A stretch of DNA of 40,135 bases. Source: Nemertoderma westbladi (taxonomy: Eukaryota > Xenacoelomorpha > Nemertodermatida > Nemertodermatidae). The stretch is from contig JAUCBJ010008264.1 in assembly GCA_032718475.1 (NCBI GenBank), positions 64,001-104,135 on the forward strand. Direction: 5' to 3'. Below are positions 20,301-29,081 of the stretch, one piece after another (positions within the stretch are counted from its first letter, which is position 1; each line of letters begins with the position of its first letter). The translations under genes and the position numbers were made by a program. The notes below the pieces were generated by a model that saw only the letters and a list, made by a program, of their open reading frames with translations, was not told the DNA's origin and ran no database searches.

Positions 20301-22949
20301 CAAATCCTTTGTATTGAACTTGTTGGCAAATTCTTTCAAATGAGGAATTGAAGATATTATTTCTGGTGTAGCAACTTCATGAATAGCTTCTGGAATACCA
20401 CTGTTAGTAAACAATGGTGGTAATTTATACCAATGTAACTCGCCAAATCCTCGTATAGATATTCCATCTAATATCATACCAGTCTCCTTATATTGAAAAT
20501 GCCCCATGGTCGAAGTTATATAATTATGTTCAGGGCCTTCGATTCCAAAGAATTTTGCTACAAATGGATCTGAATAAGATGAATCAGACTGTTCATCAAG
20601 AATGGCATAGCATCGTAACTTCCTACTTTTATAATGTGGAACACTCAACTCAACTAAAAACACTTTAGTGCAACTTCTACCATCACTGCTGTCACAAAAT
20701 GTGGTACAACGACTATGTCTATCTTTAACTTCTTGTGAGTTAGATACATTTGAAGATTTTCCAGATGTTCCCTGCACTGGGTTCTGTTGGGAACTACTAC
20801 TTGTTTCCTTCTTTGGTTCTTGTACTAAATGTAAGGCTGTGCAATGTTGATTCGTTCTACATTTATAGCAGAAAACAGTCACCCTACAATTACTTTTATG
20901 GTGATTTCCAGTACATCTTGCGCAAATATTATATCTTTCAATAAATTCAATCTTCTTCTCTGAAGATAGATTGGCAAACTGTATACAATCAGCCACAGAA
21001 TGACCTGTTATATTATGGAAAAGACAAACTCTCTTTGAATCTGTCTTCATTATTTTATGTTTATTTGGGAACTTCCCAGAACTATTGTTGCTAGCAGTGA
21101 AATGTTGATACCTTGGTGGATGAGGTGGAGGAGCAGGATTGGTAACTTTCTTATCTCTCTCAATGGGTTTTGTTTTATTATACCTCCTAAAATGAGGATT
21201 TAGTTGATTCCGAGTTATAGTATTTAGAAATTCCATAAAATATTGGAATGATGGATGTCTCCCATGAGTAGATTCGTAATTTCCTCCTTTCTCAATCCAT
21301 TTATGGTCTATCCAAGATGGAAGTTTATTTCGGATCGATTCAAGACCATTAAAATGATTAAAATCCTGCAATTCAGAAATCTTGGTCATATTCAAATTGA
21401 TGATTTTACATAAATCACTAAGATCTTGTAGTCGAGAAGGATCATCATCCACCCTAATTGGAGGAAAATCTGCTATCATATCTCTTAATGATCTTGCGAC
21501 TTCAGGACCACATCCGAATCTCAGAACTAACTCGTTCCATATTTCATTAAGTGTTACAGCTGGATCTGCACTACTGGAATTAAGATAGGTCTCTATAAGT
21601 TTCTTAGGAGCCTTATCAGTGTTTGCTTTTAAAAATTGAATCCGGTCCAGTGGTGATAATTCAATATTTGCCAATTTATTTTCCAGTAGTAAGGCCCAAG
21701 ACCAGAATTTTTGAGGTTCACCTTTATATGGTTCATCAGATTTTTGAAGTAGGTCTTTCCTAATCAAATAAAATGCAGAAATATCTATTTGTGAAGGCAT
21801 AGCCATCGAAATGTGTTGAGGTTGATCAGCTATTGTTCCAGGTGGCACATAGCCAGGGTTTTGAAGCCCAGATGCTGCAGAAAAGTTTACTACCTTCGAA
21901 ACTGAAGTTACTGCAAGAGGCTGTTGAATGGGATAAGAACTCCATGAATTAATAACTGGAACTGGATTATGTACTGAAAAGTCTGTACTTGGTCTAGAAC
22001 CCAAGTAACCTTGAGCTGGAGTTGAAAAATTAAAACCAGTCCGACCATATATGTTTGGATTAATATATGGTGAGGTAGGTCGGATTGGAGTTGGTAATGA
22101 TGTAAATGGTGGTACTGTAGGAATTACATTGGGAACTGATGGGTACACAGAAGCATAAGGATTAAGTCCCATCTGTAAGTTTGTAGCCATTGTGGTTATG
22201 TAATTATGTGGTTGAGTGCCTATAAAAGAGGCTGCTAATGGATAAGATACATTACTCCCCGCTGTAACTACAGTAGAGGAACTGGAGCCCATGACTGCTG
22301 CTGAATATACTGATGATGAAGGTAATGTAGATCTCACATTATACATAGATGTCACTATGGGCTTTTGACTAAGTGTACCATTATCATTAATAGAAACATT
22401 ACCTAAGGCTGTTGTCAAAGTTGTAAGCAAGCTATTGGATTGAACTATACCCTGACCAGAAATTACATCTTCATCATCAGAACTATTGTCTTGATTCACA
22501 GATGTTGGTAAATTTTCAATAAAAGTGGTGACCTTGTCTCGAGAAATTTTGGTAAGGTCATTCTCGGTATCTACAAATATAGATGTTGTTGAAATTGAAA
22601 TACTCTCTTCAACACCAAATGTTTTTCTATAAGAGGATATTTGATGAAGAACAGAATTCGAAAAACTGCGAATATCTTTATAATCATTAAATAGTTGCAG
22701 TTTTTCTTCATTAGCACCAACTTTTGAATATTTAGTTTCTAATAATCTATAGTTTGTGTTAAGTTGTGCCCTTGCTTCTTTGATTCTGCTAACATGTGTG
22801 TTAACTTCATCTAAAGACTTATAATGGGTTGGTGGAATATCACACAAATTTTCTAATATTAATTTACAACCTTCAAACATCTTAAAGAGGGTTGGAAGTG
22901 GTTGTGTTGCAGAACGTTTGGACTGGCGTGAGGATTGAGATGTTGCCAT
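17214..22949 (-). CDS. gag-pol: BEL/Pao-type retrotransposon Gag-Pol polyprotein (3'-truncated)
   Basis: 1911 codons from ATG 22949 with no internal stop. Order by residue: N-terminal coiled part (25-100); Ser/Thr/Pro-rich linker (150-390); DUF1759-type Gag region (390-590, FYLIRKDLLQ ... YKGEPQKFWSW); Cys/His knuckles (641-706); DUF1758-type protease (772-900) with LDEQS at 784-788 where D-S/T-G is usual, and LLLGRDC at 889-895; RT (1080-1280) with D1137 and YMDD at 1216-1219; RNase H (1396-1525: D1402, E1446, D1476, D1522); H2C2 integrase zinc finger (H1709, H1714, C1745, C1748); rve integrase core with D1780, D1848, E1895. It replicates through RNA and inserts cDNA. The C-terminal domain usually following the core is absent, because an inverted duplication cuts the frame 16 residues after the catalytic Glu. 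LTRs were not identified. Long intact frame implies recent activity or selection. Confidence 0.92.
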   Translation of the reverse strand: MATSQSSRQSKRSATQPLPTLFKMFEGCKLILENLCDIPPTHYKSLDEVNTHVSRIKEARAQLNTNYRLLETKYSKVGANEEKLQLFNDYKDIRSFSNSVLHQISSYRKTFGVEESISISTTSIFVDTENDLTKISRDKVTTFIENLPTSVNQDNSSDDEDVISGQGIVQSNSLLTTLTTALGNVSINDNGTLSQKPIVTSMYNVRSTLPSSSVYSAAVMGSSSSTVVTAGSNVSYPLAASFIGTQPHNYITTMATNLQMGLNPYASVYPSVPNVIPTVPPFTSLPTPIRPTSPYINPNIYGRTGFNFSTPAQGYLGSRPSTDFSVHNPVPVINSWSSYPIQQPLAVTSVSKVVNFSAASGLQNPGYVPPGTIADQPQHISMAMPSQIDISAFYLIRKDLLQKSDEPYKGEPQKFWSWALLLENKLANIELSPLDRIQFLKANTDKAPKKLIETYLNSSSADPAVTLNEIWNELVLRFGCGPEVARSLRDMIADFPPIRVDDDPSRLQDLSDLCKIINLNMTKISELQDFNHFNGLESIRNKLPSWIDHKWIEKGGNYESTHGRHPSFQYFMEFLNTITRNQLNPHFRRYNKTKPIERDKKVTNPAPPPHPPRYQHFTASNNSSGKFPNKHKIMKTDSKRVCLFHNITGHSVADCIQFANLSSEKKIEFIERYNICARCTGNHHKSNCRVTVFCYKCRTNQHCTALHLVQEPKKETSSSSQQNPVQGTSGKSSNVSNSQEVKDRHSRCTTFCDSSDGRSCTKVFLVELSVPHYKSRKLRCYAILDEQSDSSYSDPFVAKFFGIEGPEHNYITSTMGHFQYKETGMILDGISIRGFGELHWYKLPPLFTNSGIPEAIHEVATPEIISSIPHLKEFANKFNTKDLNSRTLLLLGRDCHELLITKTFSDISPIIHKTPLGWAAVGETCPIKLRTHKVLRTQYSCSHNHLSSKLGFKEYDYNILPDPLQAIASNPFIAFPDDELKGKSIEDLQFDQRILPNITINLDGRLQSPLPFRDLDPILPDNKNAVYKRTYNMLMKMKSDSHKLEQCLSSMGKFISTEKFELVPSDEIHCPKGKSWYIPLFPVKEENKNRVRMVFDSSAKYYGTSLNLELLQGPDKNNKLRDVLVHFREGAIGFGADIESMFYCFEVNPEHRDFLRFFWFQNNNPKLPLAIYRSKVHLFGNGPSPNIAIANLHHTVDIVKPTPPKEVVNYIKNDFYMDDGFGSANTVQKCIEILQGSIDVLKTFHIRLHKITCSNKEVLEALPSNVQSSQVAIVGSAIQKTLGVIWDSEKDCFIMRVNLPEKPFTKRGILAVINSIFDPIGFASPIILTGRLFQRKVIPRRTEGNSILVEYDWDTELPGEFRHEWNNWVDSLHELNCLTIPRSLRPINFGEPILTELHIFSDASDSGIGYVIYSRSVNSNSDIHVAFVNGNSRVIPHSATSVPRKELCAAVDATVSSKEIITAMQNKPSELYYYTDSRVVLGYLNNKKKCFSRYVTRRVQVIHNISSSSQWNYISTDNNPADMATRPIKIKELKSSIWYTGPALLRDHSCRFGNDYTEEISLPEEIEQRKTTLKVLKVNSGSLFHETYKHCFSWNKIINVVIIVATFCNKLVSKIRKVNMKIISPLEAVTLLVKEAQQSCYPDIIMKLKEGKSLREDNAIAKLAPVLNATGIILVGGRLKRSDIPFDARHPQLIPAHHPIATLILQHFHIKVGHQGRHLTLGALRNSGFHIIGGRTLLNKLFRNCALCQRLRGPLGIQKMADLPQDRLELVAPFTNTGIDVFGPWSITEGQTTRRNCSTKKSWALLFTCLVSRAVHIEMLCSMDTPTFRNALRRFLAIRGTCKLLRSDHGSNFIGAFNEDKQLININELKDDLDHFGCTWEFNPPHSSHFGGVWERKVRSIRSILDNTLSL

Positions 22950-24081
22950 ATTTAATTATTTGTTAAATATATTTAATTGGATAAATTAAACACCATTTTA
23001 CATCTCAGATTTATTGAGATATGTGAATGGTAACCACTAATCTTATTTGTTACATATTTATATCACTATGCAATCAATTTTATATATACATTCAATTTTA
23101 TACATTACATTTTATACAATCGATTTATTTTATATATATGTTGCAGGATATATATACACCAGTCTTTGTGGTTACTTAAACTATTGCAGAAGTTGCCGTC
23201 TACCGGTAGGCCTATACTGAATTACAATATAAACTGTCCCATAATATGAGTACCGGTAACTGTACCAGCATAAACTGGATTATTTCTGTACAAAAATCGG
23301 TCTCTAAATTGTTGTAGCCTATATATAGCGATGTGCTATTCTGCCTATAAATTAATTGATATTAATTCAATAATAATTACCGGCTAAAGTCTGGCAGTTG
23401 AGACACAATTCGTCCGTAGTGTAGTTGTCCTCGAGTCAGGAAATCCCACCACGTTCTCTGGTCGTTCTCAGGTTTGTTGGCCCGAATATGAGAATTCCAG
23501 TCAGGGTTGCCGATAGGCCGTAATTCAGGTTGTATTGACAGTCCCTGACTTGGTTGGGTGTAAAGGAATCGATTGTGAGAAAGGAGCCAAGGCGAGGAAT
23601 GGAAAATCGCGTTCAGCTGCTAGTAGATTGACTATCTGATGGATGTGAGCACAATCAGGCAGTCTGCAGTCTGCGTTTATTCTAATCGCGATCCGGTAGG
23701 ACTCGTCGTCGATTTGTAGACCTATTGATTGTATATCGTTGTCGGCAAAGCCACACCCAACGAATATTCGACGAGTCAGATGGTTGGTGGATTCATGACC
23801 GCTTGATTAGATTGCCGTTCACTTTAGTAGTAGGCCGAGTTCTTTACTCTTCTGGCGGGTCCCAGGGGAACACCATAGAATAACATTTTGAGTTGTTTAA
23901 ACCACACGTTTATTATTATGCAACGGTTGATTATCCCATAGTGCAGTACAGCAGTAGTGCTGTAATGCCGTAGGTAAAGAACTATAAGCTCTAAAGGGCT
24001 TTTTTCCAGCTACTCCCTAACTCTGGATTGTACATACCGGTACCTCTAACACAGGACTAAGTTCACCCAATACACCATTAT
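22950..24081. other. 5' flank of the BEL/Pao frame; possible LTR or leader, unresolved
   Basis: 22950-23380 is A/T-rich. 23390-23880 changes to mixed composition without frames and could be leader or LTR sequence of either neighbouring element. On the minus strand AATAATAAACGTGTGG (~23903-23918) contains a polyadenylation-type hexamer. No direct repeat of this stretch was found on the other side of the BEL/Pao frame, so an LTR cannot be claimed. Confidence 0.35.
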
Positions 24082-24730
24082 CTAAATTGTATATAGTCTA
24101 TGTAATAATATAACTACAGTATAAAATATCAAACTTTCAAACACATAACTACAGTTTACCAAAACACTAACTACGCGGCCTACCAGGCCCTCTGCTCCCT
24201 GTCTACTAACTACGTGGCCTACCAGGCCCTCAGCTTCCTGTCTACTAACTACGTGGCCTACCAGGCCCTCTGCTCCCTGTCTACTAACTACGTGGCCTAC
24301 CAGGCCCTCTGCTCCCTGGTTACGTAGGCCCGACGTGTTTACATTAATAGCACCCATATTAGAAACGGAATTAATTTGCTCGCCTGAAACAAAACCATTT
24401 GCATTACTCTGCGCGACCACGTTGACTGAATTATTCTGTAAATTCGGGCTAAAATCATTATTTAAATTATTCGAATTATTCTGTATAATTGCGTTATTTA
24501 AGTTATTTTGTAGGTCCGAATTCGGATTATTATTTTGATTATTTGAATTATTTTGCGTAACTACATCAACATTAGAATTATTTTCTACATTAGTATTGGG
24601 ATTGTTCTGATTTAAATTTAAATTACTACCACTAGGCAAAGTATTTCCTGCAACAAAGGTTTGATTAGTGTTATCCCATACGGTACTATTAATATCAACA
24701 ATGTCTACTGTACCATTATTATTATTATTA
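24082..24730 (-). CDS. Downstream half of gag-like gene: Asn-rich region and GHVV repeats (other frame)
   Basis: The frame is entered after the G tract at 24731-24746 and differs by one base from the frame before it. It begins with a run of Asn codons (AAT repeats), then GTVDIVDINSTVW, a ~100-residue Asn-rich part (QNNSNNLNND type), then four 14-residue repeats of EGLVGHVVSRQGA, and a hydrophobic end. The plus-strand paralogue at 39340-39910 has the same order (Asn-rich repeats, then SLQGHVVRQG repeats), which supports this as a real continuation of one protein. The start codon shown by a plain ORF search is upstream of the G tract in a shadow frame and should be ignored. Function unknown; Asn-rich parts are often disordered. 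Confidence 0.55.
24166..24321. repeat. 42-bp tandem repeat, four copies (GHVV repeats)
   Basis: Unit CTAACTACGTGGCCTACCAG + GCCCTCTGCTCCCTGTCTA, repeated four times with few changes. It encodes EGLVGHVVSRQGA on the minus strand. The core AGGCCACGTAGTTAG is shared with the 57-bp repeat of the paralogue near 39.7-39.9 kb. Confidence 0.85.
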
Positions 24731-26432
24731 CCCCCCCCCCCCCCCCGCTCGTACGGTCGCACCAGTCTTGAGTCTGTCGTGCGGTCCCTGTCAGTGGGGT
24801 ATTAATAAATGTATCTACGGCCCCTGGCTCCTCAAAAATACTCGAGCCGGCCCCAGTTTCAGACGGCGGTCCCACTCGCACGTATTCCAACTCGTGCGTC
24901 CCTCTAATTATATTTCCCGCATACTCACTCTGCCGTTTCTCTAATTCCTTGCGCTCCTTTTCACTCTCTTCCACTATCCCCTCACGCTCCTGGGTGTCCT
25001 TGATGGCCGAGTCTGCGGCACTCTTAATGCTCTCCCTTCGTCTCGCCCCACGCTCTTTGCGTTCCTTTTCCTTTCTCGTCTCATATTCCTTGCGTTCCGC
25101 CTCACGCTCCTTGCGTTCCTTTTCCTTTCTCGCCTCACGCTCCTTGCGTTCCCTTTCCTCTCTCGCCTCACGCTCCTTGCGTTCCCTTTCCTCTCTCGCC
25201 TCACGCTCCTTGCGTTCCTTTTCCATTCCCGCCTCACGCTCCTTGCGTTCCTTTTCCATTCCCGCCTCACGCTCCTTGCGTTCCGCCTCACGCTCCTTGC
25301 GTTCCTTTTCCTCTCTCGCTTCACGCTCCCTACACTCCCTTTCCTCTATCTCATCATACTCCCTTAGGCTTTTCAAAGCCCTTTCGGCCCTTTCTCCGGT
25401 TTCTCTAAGCAATACCGTTTCCCTCTCTAACCGCACTCTTCCCTCCTCTAGCCGTTCCTTCATTTCTCTCTGACCTTGCTCTGCCATGCTGAGACGGTAT
25501 GCGGCTCCTATTTTTCTCACCGCTCTTTCTTTCGCGGAGGATGTAGCAGACTTATCGGTTACGACGGACTTCCCCCGCCTTCCCGACCTACTAACTTTCT
25601 CCCCCTTCCCGGAGCTTTCTCCGACCGACGAGGCCGAATCCTCGGTGTTAACCTCGGATTCGCCCTCTTCAGGTCCCTTCCAACCCACTGGTTTCACTCC
25701 CCGGGCATCGACCAAGTATGGCCCTATGTACACTGGCGCTACGCTAGGTTCCATACTCCCACACTCCCATAGTTCAAACAGTTCGCCGGCTATCCTTTCT
25801 GCTCTCTCCCCGGCCAGTTCTCTCTGCCCAAAACGTATTAGGTAATTTAAGTGTTTATCCGACTCACCTAGTCGCTTTCTCAGTCTCACCTCGTCTACCT
25901 TCGCCCCTTCCTTCTTGGCGTCGTTTATCAGCTTCCGGGTCGCGTTGTAGGCCCGTCGAAGTCGCTCAGAAACCCCGACGTCCTCGTCGCCGACCTCTCC
26001 TCCGTCCCTCCGGGTCCGACGTCGTACCGGCGGCTCCACCGTCGCCGTTCCGGTGGGCCGTCCGTCGCCCTCGGCCTGTAGCTGGCCGGCGACATCGGTA
26101 CCGATCTCTCCTCCGTCTCTTCGTGTCCGGCGTCGCACCGTCGGCCCCACCGTCGCCGTTTCGGTGGGCCGCCCGTCGCCCTCGGCCTGTAGCTGGCCGG
26201 CGACATCGGCGCGCCGTTCTCCCTCTCGTGTCGACTCATCTCCTTCTCCCTCCGTCTCGCTCTCTCTCTCTCTTGGCTCGACTTCGGGTTCCAGGCCCCC
26301 CTCGTCCTGTGCTTCCGGTTCGCCCGTTATCGATGGCTCCGGCGTCGTGGGCCTGTATCGTTTGGTCGCGGCCTCGCGGATCGTTAGGTCTTCGTCCGGG
26401 GTCCGCGGTGGCGTCTCGCCCGACTCACTCAT
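24705..26432 (-). CDS. Gag-like charged coiled-coil protein of an unidentified repetitive element
   Basis: 575 codons from ATG 26432. Residues 1-75 are acidic and Pro/Thr-rich. Residues 75-148 are two tandem 37-residue repeats (VAGQLQAEGDGRPT ... RRRTRRDGGE). Residues 155-245 form a compact-looking segment (RRAYNATRKLIND, LGESDKHLNYLIRFGQ, GELFELWECGSMEP, YIGPYLVDARGVKPVGW), the part best conserved in the second copy. Residues 315-520 are a long charged coiled coil made of KERKEREA-type repeats. The end is NTPLTGTARQTQDWCDRT, then poly-Gly from the G tract. No enzyme motif or zinc knuckle was found. The multi-copy state and layout suggest a Gag or ORF1-type structural protein, but no known family is recognised. 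GC is much higher than the surroundings. Confidence 0.6.
   Translation of the reverse strand: MSESGETPPRTPDEDLTIREAATKRYRPTTPEPSITGEPEAQDEGGLEPEVEPRERESETEGEGDESTREGERRADVAGQLQAEGDGRPTETATVGPTVRRRTRRDGGEIGTDVAGQLQAEGDGRPTGTATVEPPVRRRTRRDGGEVGDEDVGVSERLRRAYNATRKLINDAKKEGAKVDEVRLRKRLGESDKHLNYLIRFGQRELAGERAERIAGELFELWECGSMEPSVAPVYIGPYLVDARGVKPVGWKGPEEGESEVNTEDSASSVGESSGKGEKVSRSGRRGKSVVTDKSATSSAKERAVRKIGAAYRLSMAEQGQREMKERLEEGRVRLERETVLLRETGERAERALKSLREYDEIEERECREREAREEKERKEREAERKEREAGMEKERKEREAGMEKERKEREAREERERKEREAREERERKEREARKEKERKEREAERKEYETRKEKERKERGARRRESIKSAADSAIKDTQEREGIVEESEKERKELEKRQSEYAGNIIRGTHELEYVRVGPPSETGAGSSIFEEPGAVDTFINTPLTGTARQTQDWCDRTSGGGGGVIIIIMVQ
24731..24746 (-). promoter_or_regulatory. 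G16 tract at the frame switch of the gag-like gene (C16 on plus strand)
   Basis: Sixteen G on the coding strand, directly followed by (TAA)n/(AAT)n. With 16 G the upstream frame runs into VIIIIMVQ and stops at 24705. One base more or two fewer would join it to the Asn-rich frame. The paralogue has a G-rich tract at exactly the same site. The candidate mechanisms are transcriptional slippage or simple indel variation. Confidence 0.55.
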
Positions 26433-27087
26433 CTCGTCTGGTGGCTGATGGTTCGGCTAGCTAGGGTGGAGTTCTTTGTGTTTAACTGGGGCGGCAGCTC
26501 GTCTTTAGTTACTGAGTTTAGCTGGGGAAGCAACACCGATTTAGTTACTGTGACGGGATCCAGGAGGGATCCCGATTTATCCGGTGTGGTATTTAGTCCA
26601 CGCGTCCCCGCCGTGTATAAGAGTGAAATAAAGATAACTGAGTTCTGAAGTTCGGTGTATAATAAGAGGTTATAAGATATAGATATATTGTGAATGTGTA
26701 CAAGGCGGGATACGGTAACTAAAGTCCCGTGATCCCCTAACTAAACTAATTGGCTGTACCCTACGCTAGCACTGCTGCACTGAGATAACTGAATCACTGA
26801 TTAATAGGTTATTGGTTATATTGCACGGTGGCCTTACTGCTACTCAATCGATGCCATTCCCCCCTCTGATTGGTTAATACCCTTGTTGGCGCCCCGTGGA
26901 GTATTCCCGTTCACTCCACCTGTTCTCTCTGGGTTAGGGGTTTGGCCCCTGACCCTCTATTGTGTGCTTCCTTCCCACTCTTATTGGGAAGGCACGAGTT
27001 GGTTAATTGCCCAATCTCGTGGCTCCCAATATTGCTTATCGGCTAATAACTTTATGGGGTGTTGGCGGGATTGAATAAGCTAACATA
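26433..27087. other. 5' flank of gag-like gene, partly shared with the second copy
   Basis: On the minus strand CGGGATCCCTCCTGGATCCC + GTCACAGTAAC (about 26550-26580) resembles CGGGATCTCCGATCCAGTCA + CAGTCATTAAC upstream of the second copy (37756-37790). The homology therefore extends past the start codon and suggests shared leader or LTR sequence. No matching LTR pair was found. No other gene. Confidence 0.45.
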
Positions 27088-27150
27088 GTAAGTCGTTCGC
27101 ATGACTTAGTATGTCGTTCGCACGACTTTGTAAGTAGTTCGCAAGAGTTA
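27088..27150. repeat. Three 21-bp tandem units with dyad symmetry
   Basis: GTAAGTCGTTCGCATGACTTA, GTATGTCGTTCGCACGACTTT and GTAAGTAGTTCGCAAGAGTTA lie end to end. In the first two, AAGTC/GACTT or GTCG/CGAC flank the TTCGCA centre, so each unit can form a small hairpin or a paired binding site. Confidence 0.8.
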
Positions 27151-27431
27151 GCCAATTTTTTATTTATTTTTAATGTTCCTTTAGGGGCGCCGTAGTAAAC
27201 ACACAGTTTTTTTTATAATATTTAAAAGATATTAAAACATTTGTTAAATAAATTTTTTTTAGTAAATTGGTTAATTATTTAGTTTAAATTGATAAATTAT
27301 ATAAATATTAATAATTTAGTACATTATTAGAGGTTCATTGTAATAATAAACGTATAATAATAATGTGATTTCTAACACGTTCTAAAGGGTTGGTGCACGA
27401 AAAAATTGTTGGGCCAGAAACAATCGAATAA

Positions 27432-28243
27432 GGGGTAAAAAGGAGCCCTGAATCTAGTGGCTGGGTGTGTTTTTTTGTAAAAACACGTGGAAACGGTCGA
27501 AATTGCGGGTTTAAATAAGCCCGGGAAGCCAATTTTGAAAATCGGCTGTGATTGGCTACAACATATTTGACGTCATTACGCAGTGCTCCGATAATTTCTT
27601 ATATTGTTTTCTATGGAGGATAATTTTAGATCCATTCAAATACACATTTAAACTCAATCACGTCGTACATGGGATATATAAATTGAAAGCGGATATTCCT
27701 GCGCGTCTTTTGACACTACAATTAATTAAATTCATGGTGACGAACATTCATTAAATGAATCAATTCACAATTATAAACTTGCAGATTGCCTTACCGGTAT
27801 GCAAGCACTCAACCACTTAGCCCTAGCCACCTATTGCATTGCAATATCGGAGTAGGCCTATTGCTGTATGTGGTTGAGTGCTTGCATAAGCAATGCAATC
27901 TGCGAGTTAATAATTGTGAATTTATTCATTTAATCAATGCTCATCTCCATGAATTTAATTAATTGTGGTGTCAAAGACGCGCCGCAAGACTCTCCGCTTT
28001 CAATTGATATAAGCCACATGTGAAATGATTGAGATTAAATGTGTATTTGAATGGATCTAAAATCATCCTCCATAGAAAACAATATAAGAAACTATCGGCA
28101 GAGATGTCAAATATGTTGTAGCCAATCACAGCCGATTTTCAAAATTGGCTTCCCGTGCTTACTTAAACCCACAATTTCGACCGTTTCCACGTGTTTTTAC
28201 AAAAAACACACTGCGCGACTCGATTCTGGGCACCTTGTTACTC
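27432..28243. mobile_element. Large foldback element (~380-bp inverted arms, ~50-bp loop)
   Basis: Arm 27432-27816 is repeated inverted at 27870-28243. Matching blocks, outside to inside: TTTTTGTAAAAACACGTGGA, TGATTGGCTACAACATATTT, TTCTATGGAGGATAATTTTA, CATTCAAATACACATTTAA and GCAAGCACTCAACCAC. Matching appears high, with scattered substitutions and short indels. There is no protein frame. A transcript through it would be a long hairpin RNA. It is probably a non-autonomous DNA element; target-site duplication was not confirmed. Confidence 0.8.
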
Positions 28244-29081
28244 ATGAAGCAAGTCGTAGGAGACAGTACGAGTCAAGTAAAAGCTTTTTTGTTCTGTCTG
28301 ATAATAAATTAGTGTGAGAGTAGTCCCGGTGGTGTACGAGAAATTTTTTAGACAACTTCAAACTATAATTATTATGTTGTAATCATCTAATGAATTATAA
28401 AAGCTGATGTGATTATAGAAGATAGAGAGCAGTTAGCGAAATGTTCGCGCTTTTAGACCTTTAACAGTTTAACCTGCTAATTTATGTCTCTTATACTGTG
28501 ATGTCTGGCAGCCCGTACAAAATATGAACACAGCCAAAGTCAGTCTAGCTGACTTTGGGTGTGGGAGACTTAATTCTATGGCAGAGAGAAGGGTAGGCTA
28601 CTTTGTATAATTCGGTTGATCTCTACTATATAATCTCCAAAAACTATGTTTATTTTCAGGGAAATACCAACAGTTCCTTTTAGGTGCTGCGCTTTAAATA
28701 CCAAGCAGAGATATGACTTATACTAATTACAACGGATGGGCATAAGATAACGCAAATGTTTACATTCTTTCGGAATGTATTATTAATCGTTCGCATTCAC
28801 GCAACTGACAATAGTACTGAAACACACTAATTTGCCGACTGTTACCAATTTTACTCACATATAAGGAGAAATTTAGCTCACGTACTCTGGGGGCTATGAA
28901 ACAGCATGAACTCATACAAATCACTGTATTCTGAGCCAAGCAATTGTTACTGGTAACTCTGCTTACCTCAATAATCAAGAAAGCCAAGAGAGCTACAGGT
29001 TTATTCTTAGTATTCTCCAAATATAAGCATCAATCATATAGGTTACAAACACAATATATTATAACAGCATAAAACAGTATA
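28244..29081. other. No gene seen
   Basis: Mixed and AT-rich DNA. A small minus-strand frame (28760-29020) has no domain and is probably chance. AGTCAGCTAGCTGACT-type dyad symmetry (CAGTCTAGCTGACT) occurs near 28542. Confidence 0.45.

Noticed and set aside
23846-23870. TGGCGGGTCCCAGGGG considered as a retroviral-type primer binding site
   Set aside because: It starts with TGG, but the strand is opposite to both neighbouring retroelement frames and the implied tRNA end lacks a T-arm pattern.
24949-25473. 174-codon plus-strand frame of Ser/Leu/Arg repeats
   Set aside because: Antisense shadow of the KERKEREA coiled-coil coding repeats of the gag-like gene.
26885-26905. TTGGCGCCCCGTGGAG considered as a primer binding site
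   Set aside because: The GGCGCC palindrome makes strand assignment ambiguous, and no LTR boundary (TG...CA pair or duplicate) was found next to it.
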